This document shows, piece by piece, positions 1 to 9,325 of a DNA stretch of 64,000 bases. Location of the stretch: assembly GCA_964293475.1 (NCBI GenBank), contig CAXYYJ010000028.1, positions 1-64,000 of the forward strand, given 5' to 3'. The translations under genes and the position numbers were made by a program. This stretch comes from UBA12170 sp964293475 (lineage in GTDB: Bacteria > Bacteroidota > Bacteroidia > Bacteroidales > UBA12170). Below the pieces are notes generated by a model. That model ran no database searches, was not told the origin of the DNA, and saw only the letters and a program-made list of their open reading frames with translations. Numbering within the stretch: position 1 is the first letter of the stretch; every line of letters begins with the position of its first letter.

Positions 1-893
1 TTAAGAAATCTTATATTCCTAAATCAGAGTTTTTTTCCTTTTTGTTTGACATACAAAGAAAGCCCACAGAAATTTTCTCGCCGGTGGCAATACTTTTAGA
101 AGTTCCAAAAATTGACGCCTCGCAAATTGTGCCGCCAGTGGCGACACAAATACAAACAGCTGATATTGTGTATGATAAATTTTTTGCCAGTCTTATAAGT
201 CAAACAAGCTGGACAAACCATTTAGAAATACTTTCGGGCAGCAGAACAGCCGAAGAAAAACTATTTTACCTGGTTTTTGCTGTCAGGGAAAAATGGAGCA
301 AATTGGAATTGAGGCGACAAATAAATTCGGCAATGTATGAAAGAACCATGCTTGCCAAAAACACCACAACAAAAGCACTAACTCAAATACCCAATCATCT
401 TTTCAAAGATCCTTATGTTTTTGAGTTTCTTGATTTGCCCGAAAATCATTCGGAAAAGGAACTGGAAAAAGCATTGATTCTGAATTTGCAAAAATTTATA
501 CTCGAAATTGGCAAAGGCTTTACCTATATGGGAAATCAATTCCGGTTGCAGGTTGGAAACACCGACTATCATACCGATTTATTGTTTTTTCACCGCGATT
601 TGCAATGTTTAGTCATGTTTGAGCTGAAAGTGGAAGAATTTAAACCAGAATTTATAGGCAAACTCAACTTCTATCTCGAAGCTTTAGACAGAGATGTTAA
701 ACGCCCACACGAAAACCAAAGCATAGGAATATTGCTATGTAAAGGAAAAAACGACGAAGTGGTAGAGTATTCCTTAGCCCGCAACACATCTCCGGCCATA
801 ATTGCCGATTACGAAACCCAACTAATCCCCAAAAACTTATTGATCGGAAAGCTCACACAATTGATTCATCAACTATCAAAAGATATTGAATAA
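1..893 (+). CDS. YhcG/DUF1016-type PD-(D/E)xK nuclease, 5'-truncated by the window edge
   Basis: The C-terminal two thirds of a YhcG (DUF1016) family protein. The frame is open from base 3 with no stop, so the gene starts outside the window; the TTG at 42 is not a credible start, because the family's N-terminal helical domain is missing. The family core is recognisable: the segment LILNLQKFILEIGKGFTYMG, then a D in TDLLFF (about base 575) followed by FELK (about base 621), which form the D...ExK nuclease motif, then EFIGKLNFYLEALD. Family members are predicted DNA nucleases common in defence islands. The stop codon TAA (891-893) overlaps the ATG of the next gene in TAATG, so it is translationally coupled to the methyltransferase. 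It could be the first gene of the cassette or an older neighbour. Confidence 0.85.
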   Translation, partial: KKSYIPKSEFFSFLFDIQRKPTEIFSPVAILLEVPKIDASQIVPPVATQIQTADIVYDKFFASLISQTSWTNHLEILSGSRTAEEKLFYLVFAVREKWSKLELRRQINSAMYERTMLAKNTTTKALTQIPNHLFKDPYVFEFLDLPENHSEKELEKALILNLQKFILEIGKGFTYMGNQFRLQVGNTDYHTDLLFFHRDLQCLVMFELKVEEFKPEFIGKLNFYLEALDRDVKRPHENQSIGILLCKGKNDEVVEYSLARNTSPAIIADYETQLIPKNLLIGKLTQLIHQLSKDIE

Positions 894-3800
894 TGGATAA
901 GAAAAATTTACAAGAAATATTATCACGACCTTTTATTTTAAGCGATTGGAGACAAATTTTAACTGAGGTTTTCGGGGCAAAACAATTGCTTACCCAACCG
1001 AAACCAATTCTTTTAAACAACAACGACAAGGCAAAAGAGGCAACTGAACTTGGTAGTTTTGCCACTTACGATGACCGTATTATTGGTTTATATCATGTAA
1101 TTGTTAATGATGATATTTGGTTGGAAAGAAACAAAGTAGGCTTACGTGAACTTTTGAGAAATATTTACCGCTACGATGTTGATGGTGCGCTTGTTGTTTT
1201 CGAGCAAGGTGATAAATGGCGTTTGTCGTTTATTTCAGAAATAAAAGTATTAAACGATGAAGGCGAAATAGTAAAGCAAGCCACTGAACCCAAACGCTAT
1301 ACTTATTTATTAGGAGTTGATGAAAAGGTAAAAACTCCTTCGGAACGTTTATCAAAACTTGCAGGTAAAACATTAGCACTGAACGATATATTAAATGCCT
1401 TTAGTGTTGAAGCATTAAACGAAGAGTTTTATAAAATCATATCAGAGTATTTTTATCAATTGGTTGGCGGAACTGTGGGCGCGGGTAAGTCTGCCAAAAC
1501 TTATGAACCCAAACTGAAATTACCTATCCCGACAGAAAATCATCAGATTTATCAGGAATTCGTAGTTCGTTTAATTGGGCGAACAATTTTTAGCTGGTTT
1601 TTAAAAATGAAAAAATCAGATAAAGGTGTTTCTCTTGTGCCCGAAGGTTTATTATCATCAGAGGCTGTCAAAAACAATGCTGGTTATTATCATCATATTT
1701 TGGAACGTCTGTTTTTTCAAACATTGAACACCAAAATGGAAGAAAGAGTCGATGGCTTGCCCAAAGGCTGCGAAAAAATACCTTTCCTAAACGGAGGTTT
1801 GTTTGAACCTAATTACGATGATTATTACAAGCCAAATCGCGTAACGGGAATTACTGAAAACCTTAATACGCTCGTAATTGAGGACGATTGGTTTTTTAAG
1901 CTTTTTACAGAACTTGAAAAATATAATTTCACCATTGACGAAAACTCTGTTACCGATGTTGAAGTAAGCGTTGACCCTGAAATGCTTGGGCGCATATTTG
2001 AAAACCTTTTAGCCGAGATTGACCCCGACAGCGGTGAAACTGCCCGTAAAGCAACAGGTAGTTTTTATACCCCCCGCGAAATTGTAGATTATATGGCTAC
2101 AGAAAGCCTTGTTCAGTATATTCAGAATAAAACTTCGATTGCTCCAGAAAAGATTCGTCCAGTGTTTAAAATGACTGAGGAGCCAGACCCAACTTTCACA
2201 AAAAATGAATTGGAAGGTATTTTAGACGCACTCGATAAAGTAAAAATACTTGACCCTGCTTGTGGTTCGGGAGCTTTCCCAATGGGTGTTCTACAAAAAA
2301 TTGTTCAGGCATTACAGAAATTAGATGCCAATGCCGATTGGTGGAAGAAACGCCAGATAGAGCGAATATCCAATCCTATAGTGCGCAAAGCATTAAAGGA
2401 AAAATTGGATTCGTCTGGTGTTGAATATGCTCGCAAAATTGGTGTTATTCAAAACTCGTTATATGGCGTTGACATACAACCTATTGCAGCCGAAATATCG
2501 AAACTCCGTTGTTTCCTCACTTTAATTGTTGATGAAAATATTGACGAAACAAAACCGAACCGAGGAATTGAACCATTACCCAATCTTGAGTTTAAATTTG
2601 TTACCGCCGACACATTACAAAAATTACCTGAGCAGAAAGCACAAATAGGTTTATTTGATAACTACGAAGAACAAGAAATACTTAAAGGGCTTCGCGCAGA
2701 GTATTTGCAAAGCTCAGGCAGGAAAAAGGAAAAGATTAAGGAACGGTTTATAAACACTCAGCAAAAGATGTTTAAAAATGAAATGCATCTTTTTACCGAT
2801 ACAAATAGTCGAGGATATAAACTAAGCTCATGGAATCCATTTTCTCATGATAAGGCCGATTGGTTTGACCCTCAATGGATGTTTGGGGTTGAGAATTTCG
2901 AAATAGTAATTGGTAATCCTCCATACGGTGCAACAATAGAGAATAAAGCACAAATGGATATATATTACCCCGAAACTAGTTTTGGAGGTAAAGAATCCTA
3001 TAAATATTTTTTCAACTCATCCATGAGTTTTATTAATAATGGAGGTATATTGGCGTTTATCACAAGTGATTCATTTATTAAAAAAGAGACATTTACGGAC
3101 TTAAGGCAATTAATTTTAAGAGAAACAAAATCCAGTAATATAATTTGTTTAGGTGATAATATTTTCAATAATGTCAATTTACCAACTGCGATCTCTATAT
3201 TAAATATTGATCGTAAAAAAGAAAACGGTATTGTTTATTATTTTGGAGTTGATAGTGATTCTGGTATATCTCAAAAAATATCTAATTTAACAAATAATCG
3301 TGGGGTACAAGTCGAAGTCCAAAATGATACTAAAACGAGATTTTGTGAAATTGAAACATTGCAAATCAATGTACCTACTAAGCCATTGATTGAATTATAT
3401 GACCAAGTAATGGGAGTTAAAGTATATCAGGTTGGAAAAGGAAAACCTAAACAATCATCATATGAAATATCAGTTGATTTATTTGTGTCAGAAGATAAGC
3501 AGTCAGAAGAATGGGTGAAATTTATTGATTCTGGAGTAAAAAGATATGAGATAGAAGAATACGAAAAGTATATTAAATATGGTGAGTGGTTGGCTGAACC
3601 AAGAAATGCTAAGTATTTTTTTAATCCCAAAATCATTTTAAGAGAGGTAATAAATCCTGTACCATTTGCTAGCTATTTTGAAAAGGAAGCGGTCGTTAAA
3701 AATACAAATGCAGTTATTATAAAAAAGGATAATAATTTTTCTCTTTTTCTTTTATTAGCAATACTTAATTCTGACATCTTCAACTTTTATTTAAAGAAGG

Positions 3801-4249
3801 AATCTTCCAAAAGCAACAATAAATCTTTTCCTAGTATAACATCAAAATTATTAAAGGCATTTCCTATCCCTGTAACAAAAAATGCTAAAAGCTCTTCATT
3901 TAGTATTGTTTCTAACTACTTGCTTTTTCTTAAAAATATTCATGACAGAAAGAACATCAATGATGGAGTTTCTAACCAATACATATTTGAATTATTTGAT
4001 AATGTTCTTAAAGCATTAGTAATGGAACTCTATTTTGAAGGAGATTTTAAAAAAGCTGGAATTGGATTCATAGAATGTGCTGAACGGGATTTTGATAGTA
4101 TTGAAGGAAAACCCGAAAGAGAACAAATCGAAATTATTAATAAAGCCTTTCAAAAGTTAAACGAAAAGGATAACGAAATTCGGAATAACCTTAAGTTAAT
4201 GGATATTAAACTGGCTGACATCGTAATGCCGATAAAGACCGCTAAATAA
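893..4249 (+). CDS. Eco57I-like N6-adenine DNA methyltransferase (type IIG-like / large R-M subunit)
   Basis: A 1118-residue protein with a class gamma amino-methyltransferase core. SAM-binding motif I is DPACGSGAF (residues about 454-462) and catalytic motif IV is NPPYG (675-679), preceded by the typical SFYTPREIVDYM segment. It should transfer a methyl group from SAM to adenine N6 in a specific site. The roughly 400 residues before the core and the roughly 400 after it (probable target-recognition region with KAFPIP-type repeats) fit the Eco57I/type IIG length, but I see no clear PD-(D/E)xK in the N-terminal part, so it may only methylate. Start and stop overlap both neighbours in TAATG, showing tight coupling. 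BREX PglX is a relative by fold, but no other BREX genes are present. Confidence 0.85.
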   Translation: MDKKNLQEILSRPFILSDWRQILTEVFGAKQLLTQPKPILLNNNDKAKEATELGSFATYDDRIIGLYHVIVNDDIWLERNKVGLRELLRNIYRYDVDGALVVFEQGDKWRLSFISEIKVLNDEGEIVKQATEPKRYTYLLGVDEKVKTPSERLSKLAGKTLALNDILNAFSVEALNEEFYKIISEYFYQLVGGTVGAGKSAKTYEPKLKLPIPTENHQIYQEFVVRLIGRTIFSWFLKMKKSDKGVSLVPEGLLSSEAVKNNAGYYHHILERLFFQTLNTKMEERVDGLPKGCEKIPFLNGGLFEPNYDDYYKPNRVTGITENLNTLVIEDDWFFKLFTELEKYNFTIDENSVTDVEVSVDPEMLGRIFENLLAEIDPDSGETARKATGSFYTPREIVDYMATESLVQYIQNKTSIAPEKIRPVFKMTEEPDPTFTKNELEGILDALDKVKILDPACGSGAFPMGVLQKIVQALQKLDANADWWKKRQIERISNPIVRKALKEKLDSSGVEYARKIGVIQNSLYGVDIQPIAAEISKLRCFLTLIVDENIDETKPNRGIEPLPNLEFKFVTADTLQKLPEQKAQIGLFDNYEEQEILKGLRAEYLQSSGRKKEKIKERFINTQQKMFKNEMHLFTDTNSRGYKLSSWNPFSHDKADWFDPQWMFGVENFEIVIGNPPYGATIENKAQMDIYYPETSFGGKESYKYFFNSSMSFINNGGILAFITSDSFIKKETFTDLRQLILRETKSSNIICLGDNIFNNVNLPTAISILNIDRKKENGIVYYFGVDSDSGISQKISNLTNNRGVQVEVQNDTKTRFCEIETLQINVPTKPLIELYDQVMGVKVYQVGKGKPKQSSYEISVDLFVSEDKQSEEWVKFIDSGVKRYEIEEYEKYIKYGEWLAEPRNAKYFFNPKIILREVINPVPFASYFEKEAVVKNTNAVIIKKDNNFSLFLLLAILNSDIFNFYLKKESSKSNNKSFPSITSKLLKAFPIPVTKNAKSSSFSIVSNYLLFLKNIHDRKNINDGVSNQYIFELFDNVLKALVMELYFEGDFKKAGIGFIECAERDFDSIEGKPEREQIEIINKAFQKLNEKDNEIRNNLKLMDIKLADIVMPIKTAK

Positions 4250-6099
4250 TGAACAAAATAAAACAAATTAAACTCAAAAACTTTAAGTTTTTCTACGGTG
4301 AGGTGGAAATTGCTTTAGAGTGCAACAATACATTAATCTTTGGTGAAAACGGTAGTGGTAAAAGTAGTCTTTATTGGGCTTTATATACGTTTTTACAAAG
4401 TGTCTTTAAATCGGATTTTGCAAAAGTTCAGAAATATTTTTTACACAATCATCCCGAAAATCTACGAAACCGTTTTGCCCCCGAAGCGGACGACAGCTAC
4501 ATCAAATTGATTTTTGAAGATGAATATAAAACCATTACTGAAAAGCAAATTTCAAACACCACAGTAAACACTAAAACTGGAACGCTTATAGCACAAGCTA
4601 TTCAAGGCAGTGAACTTCTTAATTACAAGTTGCTTTCCAAAATTCACGATTTTAAAAATCCACATGAAATAGACCTGTTTCCAATAATGGATAAGGACAT
4701 TTTGCCGTTTATCATTTTCAGGGAAGTTTTAGTTCGTCATGATGGAGAAACAGGTAACACCAATGCACAGGAATGGTGGGATTACATAAAGCCAGGGATG
4801 CAACCTCGTGGCAAAATGCACGAAATACCTTATAAAACCTTTGCATCGGCTGTTGAAAAATTCAATGTAGAACTAAAATATTATTTTGATACCATTGAGG
4901 CATCTGTTAACGAATATTTGAGGAAATTCAAACAAAAATTTACAGTTAGTTTTGAGTTTAAAAATGGTTCGTATAATGAATTTATCCAAGGAAGTACTAC
5001 GCAACGCAACCACAAAACTATTGCGCCGAAAATTATTGTTCATGCCAATTTCAACCATGTAAGCATTCCTATCGAAAAACAAAAAATTACCCGTCCGCAT
5101 ACATTTATGAATGAAGCGAAACTGACCGCAATCGCTCTTTCCATACGCTTTGCAATGCTCGACCAAAAACTAAGCGGAGCAGCAGCTGTTGACACGCCAA
5201 AGTTTTTGATTTTGGACGATGTACTGATAAGTTTGGATATGAGTAACCGCGAAATTATATTGGACATTATTCTTAAAGAATTTGGAGAATATCAACTTAT
5301 AATACTTACTCATGACCGCAACTTTTTTGAATTATTGCGACACCGAATAAAACGTTTAAATCAGGCAAATTGGAAATACATCGAAATTTATGAATGTGAG
5401 AAAAACGGTATTCCTCAGCCATTCATTAAAACATCGGACACCTATCTCCAAAAAGCCGAAATGTATTTTCACCAAAAAGAATATGAAATAGCTGGCAACT
5501 TTCTTCGTAAAGAAGCCGAAGCGTTTTGCAAAGAATTCCTACCCAAGAAACTGCAATACACAACAGAATACAATTTACACGACTTAAACGGATTAATTTT
5601 GCAAAGCAAAGTTTTTGCTGAAAGTGCTGGTTTAGATAAAGCACTATTTGAATCATTGGACAGCCACCGTAAATTTGTATTGAATCCAACCAGCCACGAT
5701 AGTTATGATGTGCCCAAATTCAATAGCGAAATAGGAGGTTGCCTTAACACACTGAAAGAACTTCGTAAAATAAAAAACGAACCATTTCTCAAACGAGGTG
5801 AGCAAGTAGAATTTGAATTATCTGACGATACAGACACTTATAAGATTGAAATCACGTTGCAAGACGATTTTCGTTTGTTGAAAGAGCCTACAAAAGACTC
5901 TGTAATTTCAAAAGGAATGGTGAATTACCATGTTACAAAAAATGGAACAAAAGGCGACTTGCAACACAAACAAGATTCATTAAAAAAAATGTATGATGGT
6001 TGCTATATAAGTTCTAATAAAACCAAAAACGCTGATTTCTGGGAAGAAGTTATAATTAAATCAAGTGGACAAAAATTAATAACTAAAAGAAAATTTTAA
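4249..6099 (+). CDS. RecF/SMC-like ABC-type ATPase of a defence cassette
   Basis: A 616-residue AAA/ABC ATPase. Walker A is GENGSGKS (residues 32-39) after a RecF-like opening (IKLKNFKFFYGEVEI). A degenerate ABC signature lies in FMNEAKLTAIALSIRFAM, Walker B is FLILDDV ending at D323-D324, and the switch histidine is in LTHDRNF (H355). There is no long coiled coil, so it resembles RecF/OLD-type ATPases rather than true SMCs, and no TOPRIM motif is visible after the ATPase core. The C-terminal 240 residues match nothing I recognise. It is read from the ATG that overlaps the methyltransferase stop (TAATG) and ends 7 bases before the next ATG. It probably powers or senses for a DNA-targeting complex made by the operon; the function is inferred. 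Confidence 0.8.
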   Translation: MNKIKQIKLKNFKFFYGEVEIALECNNTLIFGENGSGKSSLYWALYTFLQSVFKSDFAKVQKYFLHNHPENLRNRFAPEADDSYIKLIFEDEYKTITEKQISNTTVNTKTGTLIAQAIQGSELLNYKLLSKIHDFKNPHEIDLFPIMDKDILPFIIFREVLVRHDGETGNTNAQEWWDYIKPGMQPRGKMHEIPYKTFASAVEKFNVELKYYFDTIEASVNEYLRKFKQKFTVSFEFKNGSYNEFIQGSTTQRNHKTIAPKIIVHANFNHVSIPIEKQKITRPHTFMNEAKLTAIALSIRFAMLDQKLSGAAAVDTPKFLILDDVLISLDMSNREIILDIILKEFGEYQLIILTHDRNFFELLRHRIKRLNQANWKYIEIYECEKNGIPQPFIKTSDTYLQKAEMYFHQKEYEIAGNFLRKEAEAFCKEFLPKKLQYTTEYNLHDLNGLILQSKVFAESAGLDKALFESLDSHRKFVLNPTSHDSYDVPKFNSEIGGCLNTLKELRKIKNEPFLKRGEQVEFELSDDTDTYKIEITLQDDFRLLKEPTKDSVISKGMVNYHVTKNGTKGDLQHKQDSLKKMYDGCYISSNKTKNADFWEEVIIKSSGQKLITKRKF

Positions 6100-6106
6100 T
6101 GTTACT

Positions 6107-8041
6107 ATGAGTAAAATGTATGCAGAAATAAAACGAATTGTGGATGAAGACATTAGTAGTCGAGTTTCACAATATGATGTGATTTTTGAAGCGATTACAA
6201 ATGCTATTCATGCAAACGCAACTTCAATTGAATGTGTTCTGAACTCATACGACAATCCAATTAAAGAGAATGAAACGGAAATTGTAAGAAAAAGAGTTCA
6301 TACTATTACCGTCCGTGATAATGGAGATGGTTTAAATGATGAGAACTATGATTCCTTTTGTAAATATAGAACCGAGTACAAAAAGGCTTTGGGATGTAAA
6401 GGTGTAGGTCGGTTTGTTTTTCTAAAATTATACAACCATGCCAGCTTCACAAGTTCATTAGTTAGCAAACAAGAAGTTAGAAACTTTAAATTCGATTTTG
6501 ATTTTGATACGGATAATATTGAAAGCACCCCAAGTAAAGTAGAGCAAAACCTAACAGAAGTATCCTTTCGCAGCCTTTCAGAAAGCTACATAAACCACGA
6601 CAAACATATTGATAGAAGAATTGAAATGGATTTGGAAGCAATTAAAGAAAAGGTCTTGCTTAATTTAATTCCTACTTTATTCTTCTACAAAAAAAAGGAA
6701 GTTGAAATCACCATTAGCTTCATGGACCAAACCACCTTGGAAACAATTTTCATTAAACCTACTGATATACCTGACTTCAAAGAACGTAAATTCATTGTTA
6801 TTGATAGAGAAGGCAAGCAATTTGAGTTTATTTTAAATCATAGCATAGAAAATGTAAATGGAAAACTAAATGCCTATTACTGTGCAAATAATAGAACGGT
6901 ATGTGAGTTTGCAGATAAAGATCTAAAATTAAATTTTCCTTATGGCTATTCAGGCTTTTTATTGCTGGAATCCAACTACTTCAACACACGAGTAAACAAT
7001 GAAAGAAACGATTTTGATATAAAGCCGTTACGAACCGATGCTTTTACAACTCTGTCATGGGACTTAATCAATGAAGAATTAAAAAAGACCGTTACTGACT
7101 TAGTGAAAGAAGGTATTCCTGAAACCAAAGAAATTAACAAGAACAAGATTAAAGAAATACAAGAAGAGCGGCCTTATCTCATCAACTATATTGATGAAAC
7201 AGATATTGAAATTGCTGGTTTCATGGATAAGAAGAAACTTATAGATAATGCTAAGAAAAAATTTGACAATGCGAAAGAAAAAATATTTGCATCAGCTGGC
7301 AAGCCAGAATATACTGATGTAGAATTACATGAAGCAATTGAATTAGCTCAAAATGAATTGGTTTCTTATGTAACCGACAGAACACATGTAATTGCACGAT
7401 TGAAGAAGTTAATTGATAAAAAAGAACGAGTTGAAGAAATAATCCATAATTTATTTATGGAAATGAGAACTGATGATGATTATTATGCAGTTGGAAAAAA
7501 TAATCTTTGGTTGTTGGATGACAGGTATACCACATATAGCTATGCTGCAAGTGATAAACGGATTAGAGAGGTTTTAAAGGGAATTGATGAGGAAAATGGC
7601 GACATCGATATTTTAGATGACAAACCAGATTTATCACTATTCTTTTCTCATAATCCAAATAAACCAGAAAGGTTAAAATCTGTAATGGTTGAGATTAAAC
7701 CGTTCGACTATGCATCAAAACCAAATCGGAAAAAATTTGCAGGGATTCAACAGCTTTTGGATTATGTAGAAGCATTTCAAACCAAGGAGAAAATAGAAGA
7801 AATTTCCGCCTTTTTAATTACGGAAATCGATGATAAATTAGTTTCAATGTTAAGAAGAGATTCTTATGTGCCATTATTCTCAACAGAATCGCCCATATTT
7901 CATCGTTTCTACACAGAAAGTAATATTTCCGTATTTGTTATAAGTGCATCTACTTTAATTAAAGATGCTGAAGCTAGAAACAACGTTTTTTTAGAAATTA
8001 TAAAAAAACAAAACAGGCTTAAAAAGTTTATAAACCCTTAA
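6107..8041 (+). CDS. GHKL (Hsp90/MutL/MORC-like) ATPase with C-terminal PD-(D/E)xK nuclease domain
   Basis: A 644-residue protein with two recognisable ends. N-terminal Bergerat ATP-binding fold: N-box with E28 and N32 (FEAITNAIHANA), D71-N-G73-D-G75 (RDNGDGL), and the glycine lid GCKGVGRF at 96-103. The middle is helical and charged, with a possible coiled coil near 330-450. At the C-terminus P507-D508 (KPDLSLF) is followed 21 residues later by E529-I-K531 (VMVEIKPF) and then the helix QQLLDYVEAF, which reads as a complete PD-(D/E)xK nuclease. GHKL ATPases of the MutL/MORC/Hsp90 type are known from R-M contexts; here the effector nuclease seems to be on the same chain. It is the last gene of the coupled cassette, 7 bases after the ATPase stop. 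The assignment of both domains is by motif only. Confidence 0.8.
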   Translation: MSKMYAEIKRIVDEDISSRVSQYDVIFEAITNAIHANATSIECVLNSYDNPIKENETEIVRKRVHTITVRDNGDGLNDENYDSFCKYRTEYKKALGCKGVGRFVFLKLYNHASFTSSLVSKQEVRNFKFDFDFDTDNIESTPSKVEQNLTEVSFRSLSESYINHDKHIDRRIEMDLEAIKEKVLLNLIPTLFFYKKKEVEITISFMDQTTLETIFIKPTDIPDFKERKFIVIDREGKQFEFILNHSIENVNGKLNAYYCANNRTVCEFADKDLKLNFPYGYSGFLLLESNYFNTRVNNERNDFDIKPLRTDAFTTLSWDLINEELKKTVTDLVKEGIPETKEINKNKIKEIQEERPYLINYIDETDIEIAGFMDKKKLIDNAKKKFDNAKEKIFASAGKPEYTDVELHEAIELAQNELVSYVTDRTHVIARLKKLIDKKERVEEIIHNLFMEMRTDDDYYAVGKNNLWLLDDRYTTYSYAASDKRIREVLKGIDEENGDIDILDDKPDLSLFFSHNPNKPERLKSVMVEIKPFDYASKPNRKKFAGIQQLLDYVEAFQTKEKIEEISAFLITEIDDKLVSMLRRDSYVPLFSTESPIFHRFYTESNISVFVISASTLIKDAEARNNVFLEIIKKQNRLKKFINP

Positions 8042-8197
8042 TGGTACAATTAAATCAAAAAATCTAATCGGAGTAACCGAAGAATACTAAAGTGTATTCT
8101 GAACCTGAAATAAAGAAAGTACGGAAAAACCTGGGGTTTAATTAGTTGATTTATCGGCTTTTAAACGGCTGATAAAAGAACTCTATCTAAACCACCC
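8042..8197. other. Convergent intergenic gap
   Basis: Gap between the end of the defence-like cassette and the end of the efflux operon. It holds an imperfect inverted repeat (TTATCGGC at 8151-8158 and GCTGATAA at 8168-8175) that could be a weak hairpin but has no adjacent T-run on either strand. No gene is seen. Confidence 0.5.
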
Positions 8198-9310
8198 CTA
8201 TTCAATCACTATATTGTAAACCCCTTCAATAAGGATTTTATCATGACCGAATCCCGCGGGTAATTCAATGTAGCTTTCGTTTTGACGGGTGTTTCCCATT
8301 ACGATTTTTTTCAGGAAATAGTCGTTGTCGGTTTCTTTTTCGAGTACCAGCACATAGTTTTGATCTTCCGATTTCAGGATGGCCGATTGGGGCACCGAAA
8401 GAAGCGTATCGACAGCCACTATAATTTGCCCTTCAACATACTGATTGTTAAAGAGCTCCAGTGATTCAACATCTTCAATCCTGGCAAAACAATGAATGGC
8501 TTTTGAAGCCGAAAGCGACTTGCTGATTGTGGTAATCATGGCTGTATTGTTGCCTATATTTCCGCCTATACCAAATTTAACCATTTGATTTACTGCAATA
8601 TAACTCATATCGTTTTCAAAAACAGAGAGTTTAAGCTGGAAACTTCTATCGTCAACAATCTCGGCTATGCTTTGGTTGGGCTCCACATATTGCCCCTGAC
8701 TAATATTGATGGCCGATACAACTCCCTGAATGGGTGATTTGATGGTGTAGTCATGTGCAAATATTCCGTTCTGAAGCGATTTGGTATCAACCCCAAGTTT
8801 TTTCAGCTTCATTTCCAAGGCATTAAATCTGGCTTGTTCGGCCAAAAATTCACTTTGCGCGAGCGTGAACTCTTTGGGAGTAATGATTTGCTCCTTTTGC
8901 ATCTGCTGAATCCGGTCGAAATCGCTGCTCAAACGAGTGAGTAAGGCGAAGGATTCGGCATAGTTTTTCTGGGTATCGATAAACTCGTTGCCTGAAACTC
9001 TAAACAGCGGATCGCCAATATTTACTGGTTTTGAATGACTACAGTAGATTTTTTCTATGATTCCGGGAATGGAAAGACTGATAAAAACCTCCCCCGAAAC
9101 GGATGGAACTACCTGCCCGGTAAAATGTACCTCTTTGGCGAAAGGCTGCCTGGTGGGTTGTCCCCATTTCATGGCTTCCGAGTTAAACTGAGCTTTGGAA
9201 ATTACCAAAGAACTTTGCTCCTCCGAAGCAGCATTTTCAACAGAATTCTTGCACGAAAACAAGCTTAAACTTATCAGAATCAGGCTAATTAATATATTAT
9301 TCCTTTGCAT
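8198..9310 (-). CDS. RND efflux periplasmic adaptor lipoprotein (CusB/CzcB family)
   Basis: A 370-residue membrane-fusion protein that links the inner-membrane RND pump to the outer-membrane channel. It begins with a lipoprotein signal peptide whose lipobox ends LFSC (C20), so it is membrane anchored. The first half of the barrel-sandwich domain (PGIIEKIYCSHSKPVNIGDP) is near residues 85-105, a helical hairpin lies at about 110-180, the second half (SPIQGVVSAINISQGQYV) near 190, and the beta-barrel and membrane-proximal domains follow. It is 15 bases downstream of the CusA-TolC fusion gene in the same operon. The substrate is probably a divalent or monovalent metal by analogy with the pump family; no His/Met-rich metal-binding stretch stands out. 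Confidence 0.88.
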   Translation of the reverse strand: MQRNNILISLILISLSLFSCKNSVENAASEEQSSLVISKAQFNSEAMKWGQPTRQPFAKEVHFTGQVVPSVSGEVFISLSIPGIIEKIYCSHSKPVNIGDPLFRVSGNEFIDTQKNYAESFALLTRLSSDFDRIQQMQKEQIITPKEFTLAQSEFLAEQARFNALEMKLKKLGVDTKSLQNGIFAHDYTIKSPIQGVVSAINISQGQYVEPNQSIAEIVDDRSFQLKLSVFENDMSYIAVNQMVKFGIGGNIGNNTAMITTISKSLSASKAIHCFARIEDVESLELFNNQYVEGQIIVAVDTLLSVPQSAILKSEDQNYVLVLEKETDNDYFLKKIVMGNTRQNESYIELPAGFGHDKILIEGVYNIVIE

Positions 9311-9325
9311 TTTTTTGTGGTTTTT

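Noticed and set aside
893..4249. PglX of a BREX system
   Set aside because: None of the BREX core genes (brxA, brxB, brxC, pglZ, brxL) is present on either side within the window.
8151..8175. Inverted repeat TTATCGGC/GCTGATAA as a terminator
   Set aside because: One mismatch and no T-run on either strand; too weak to call.
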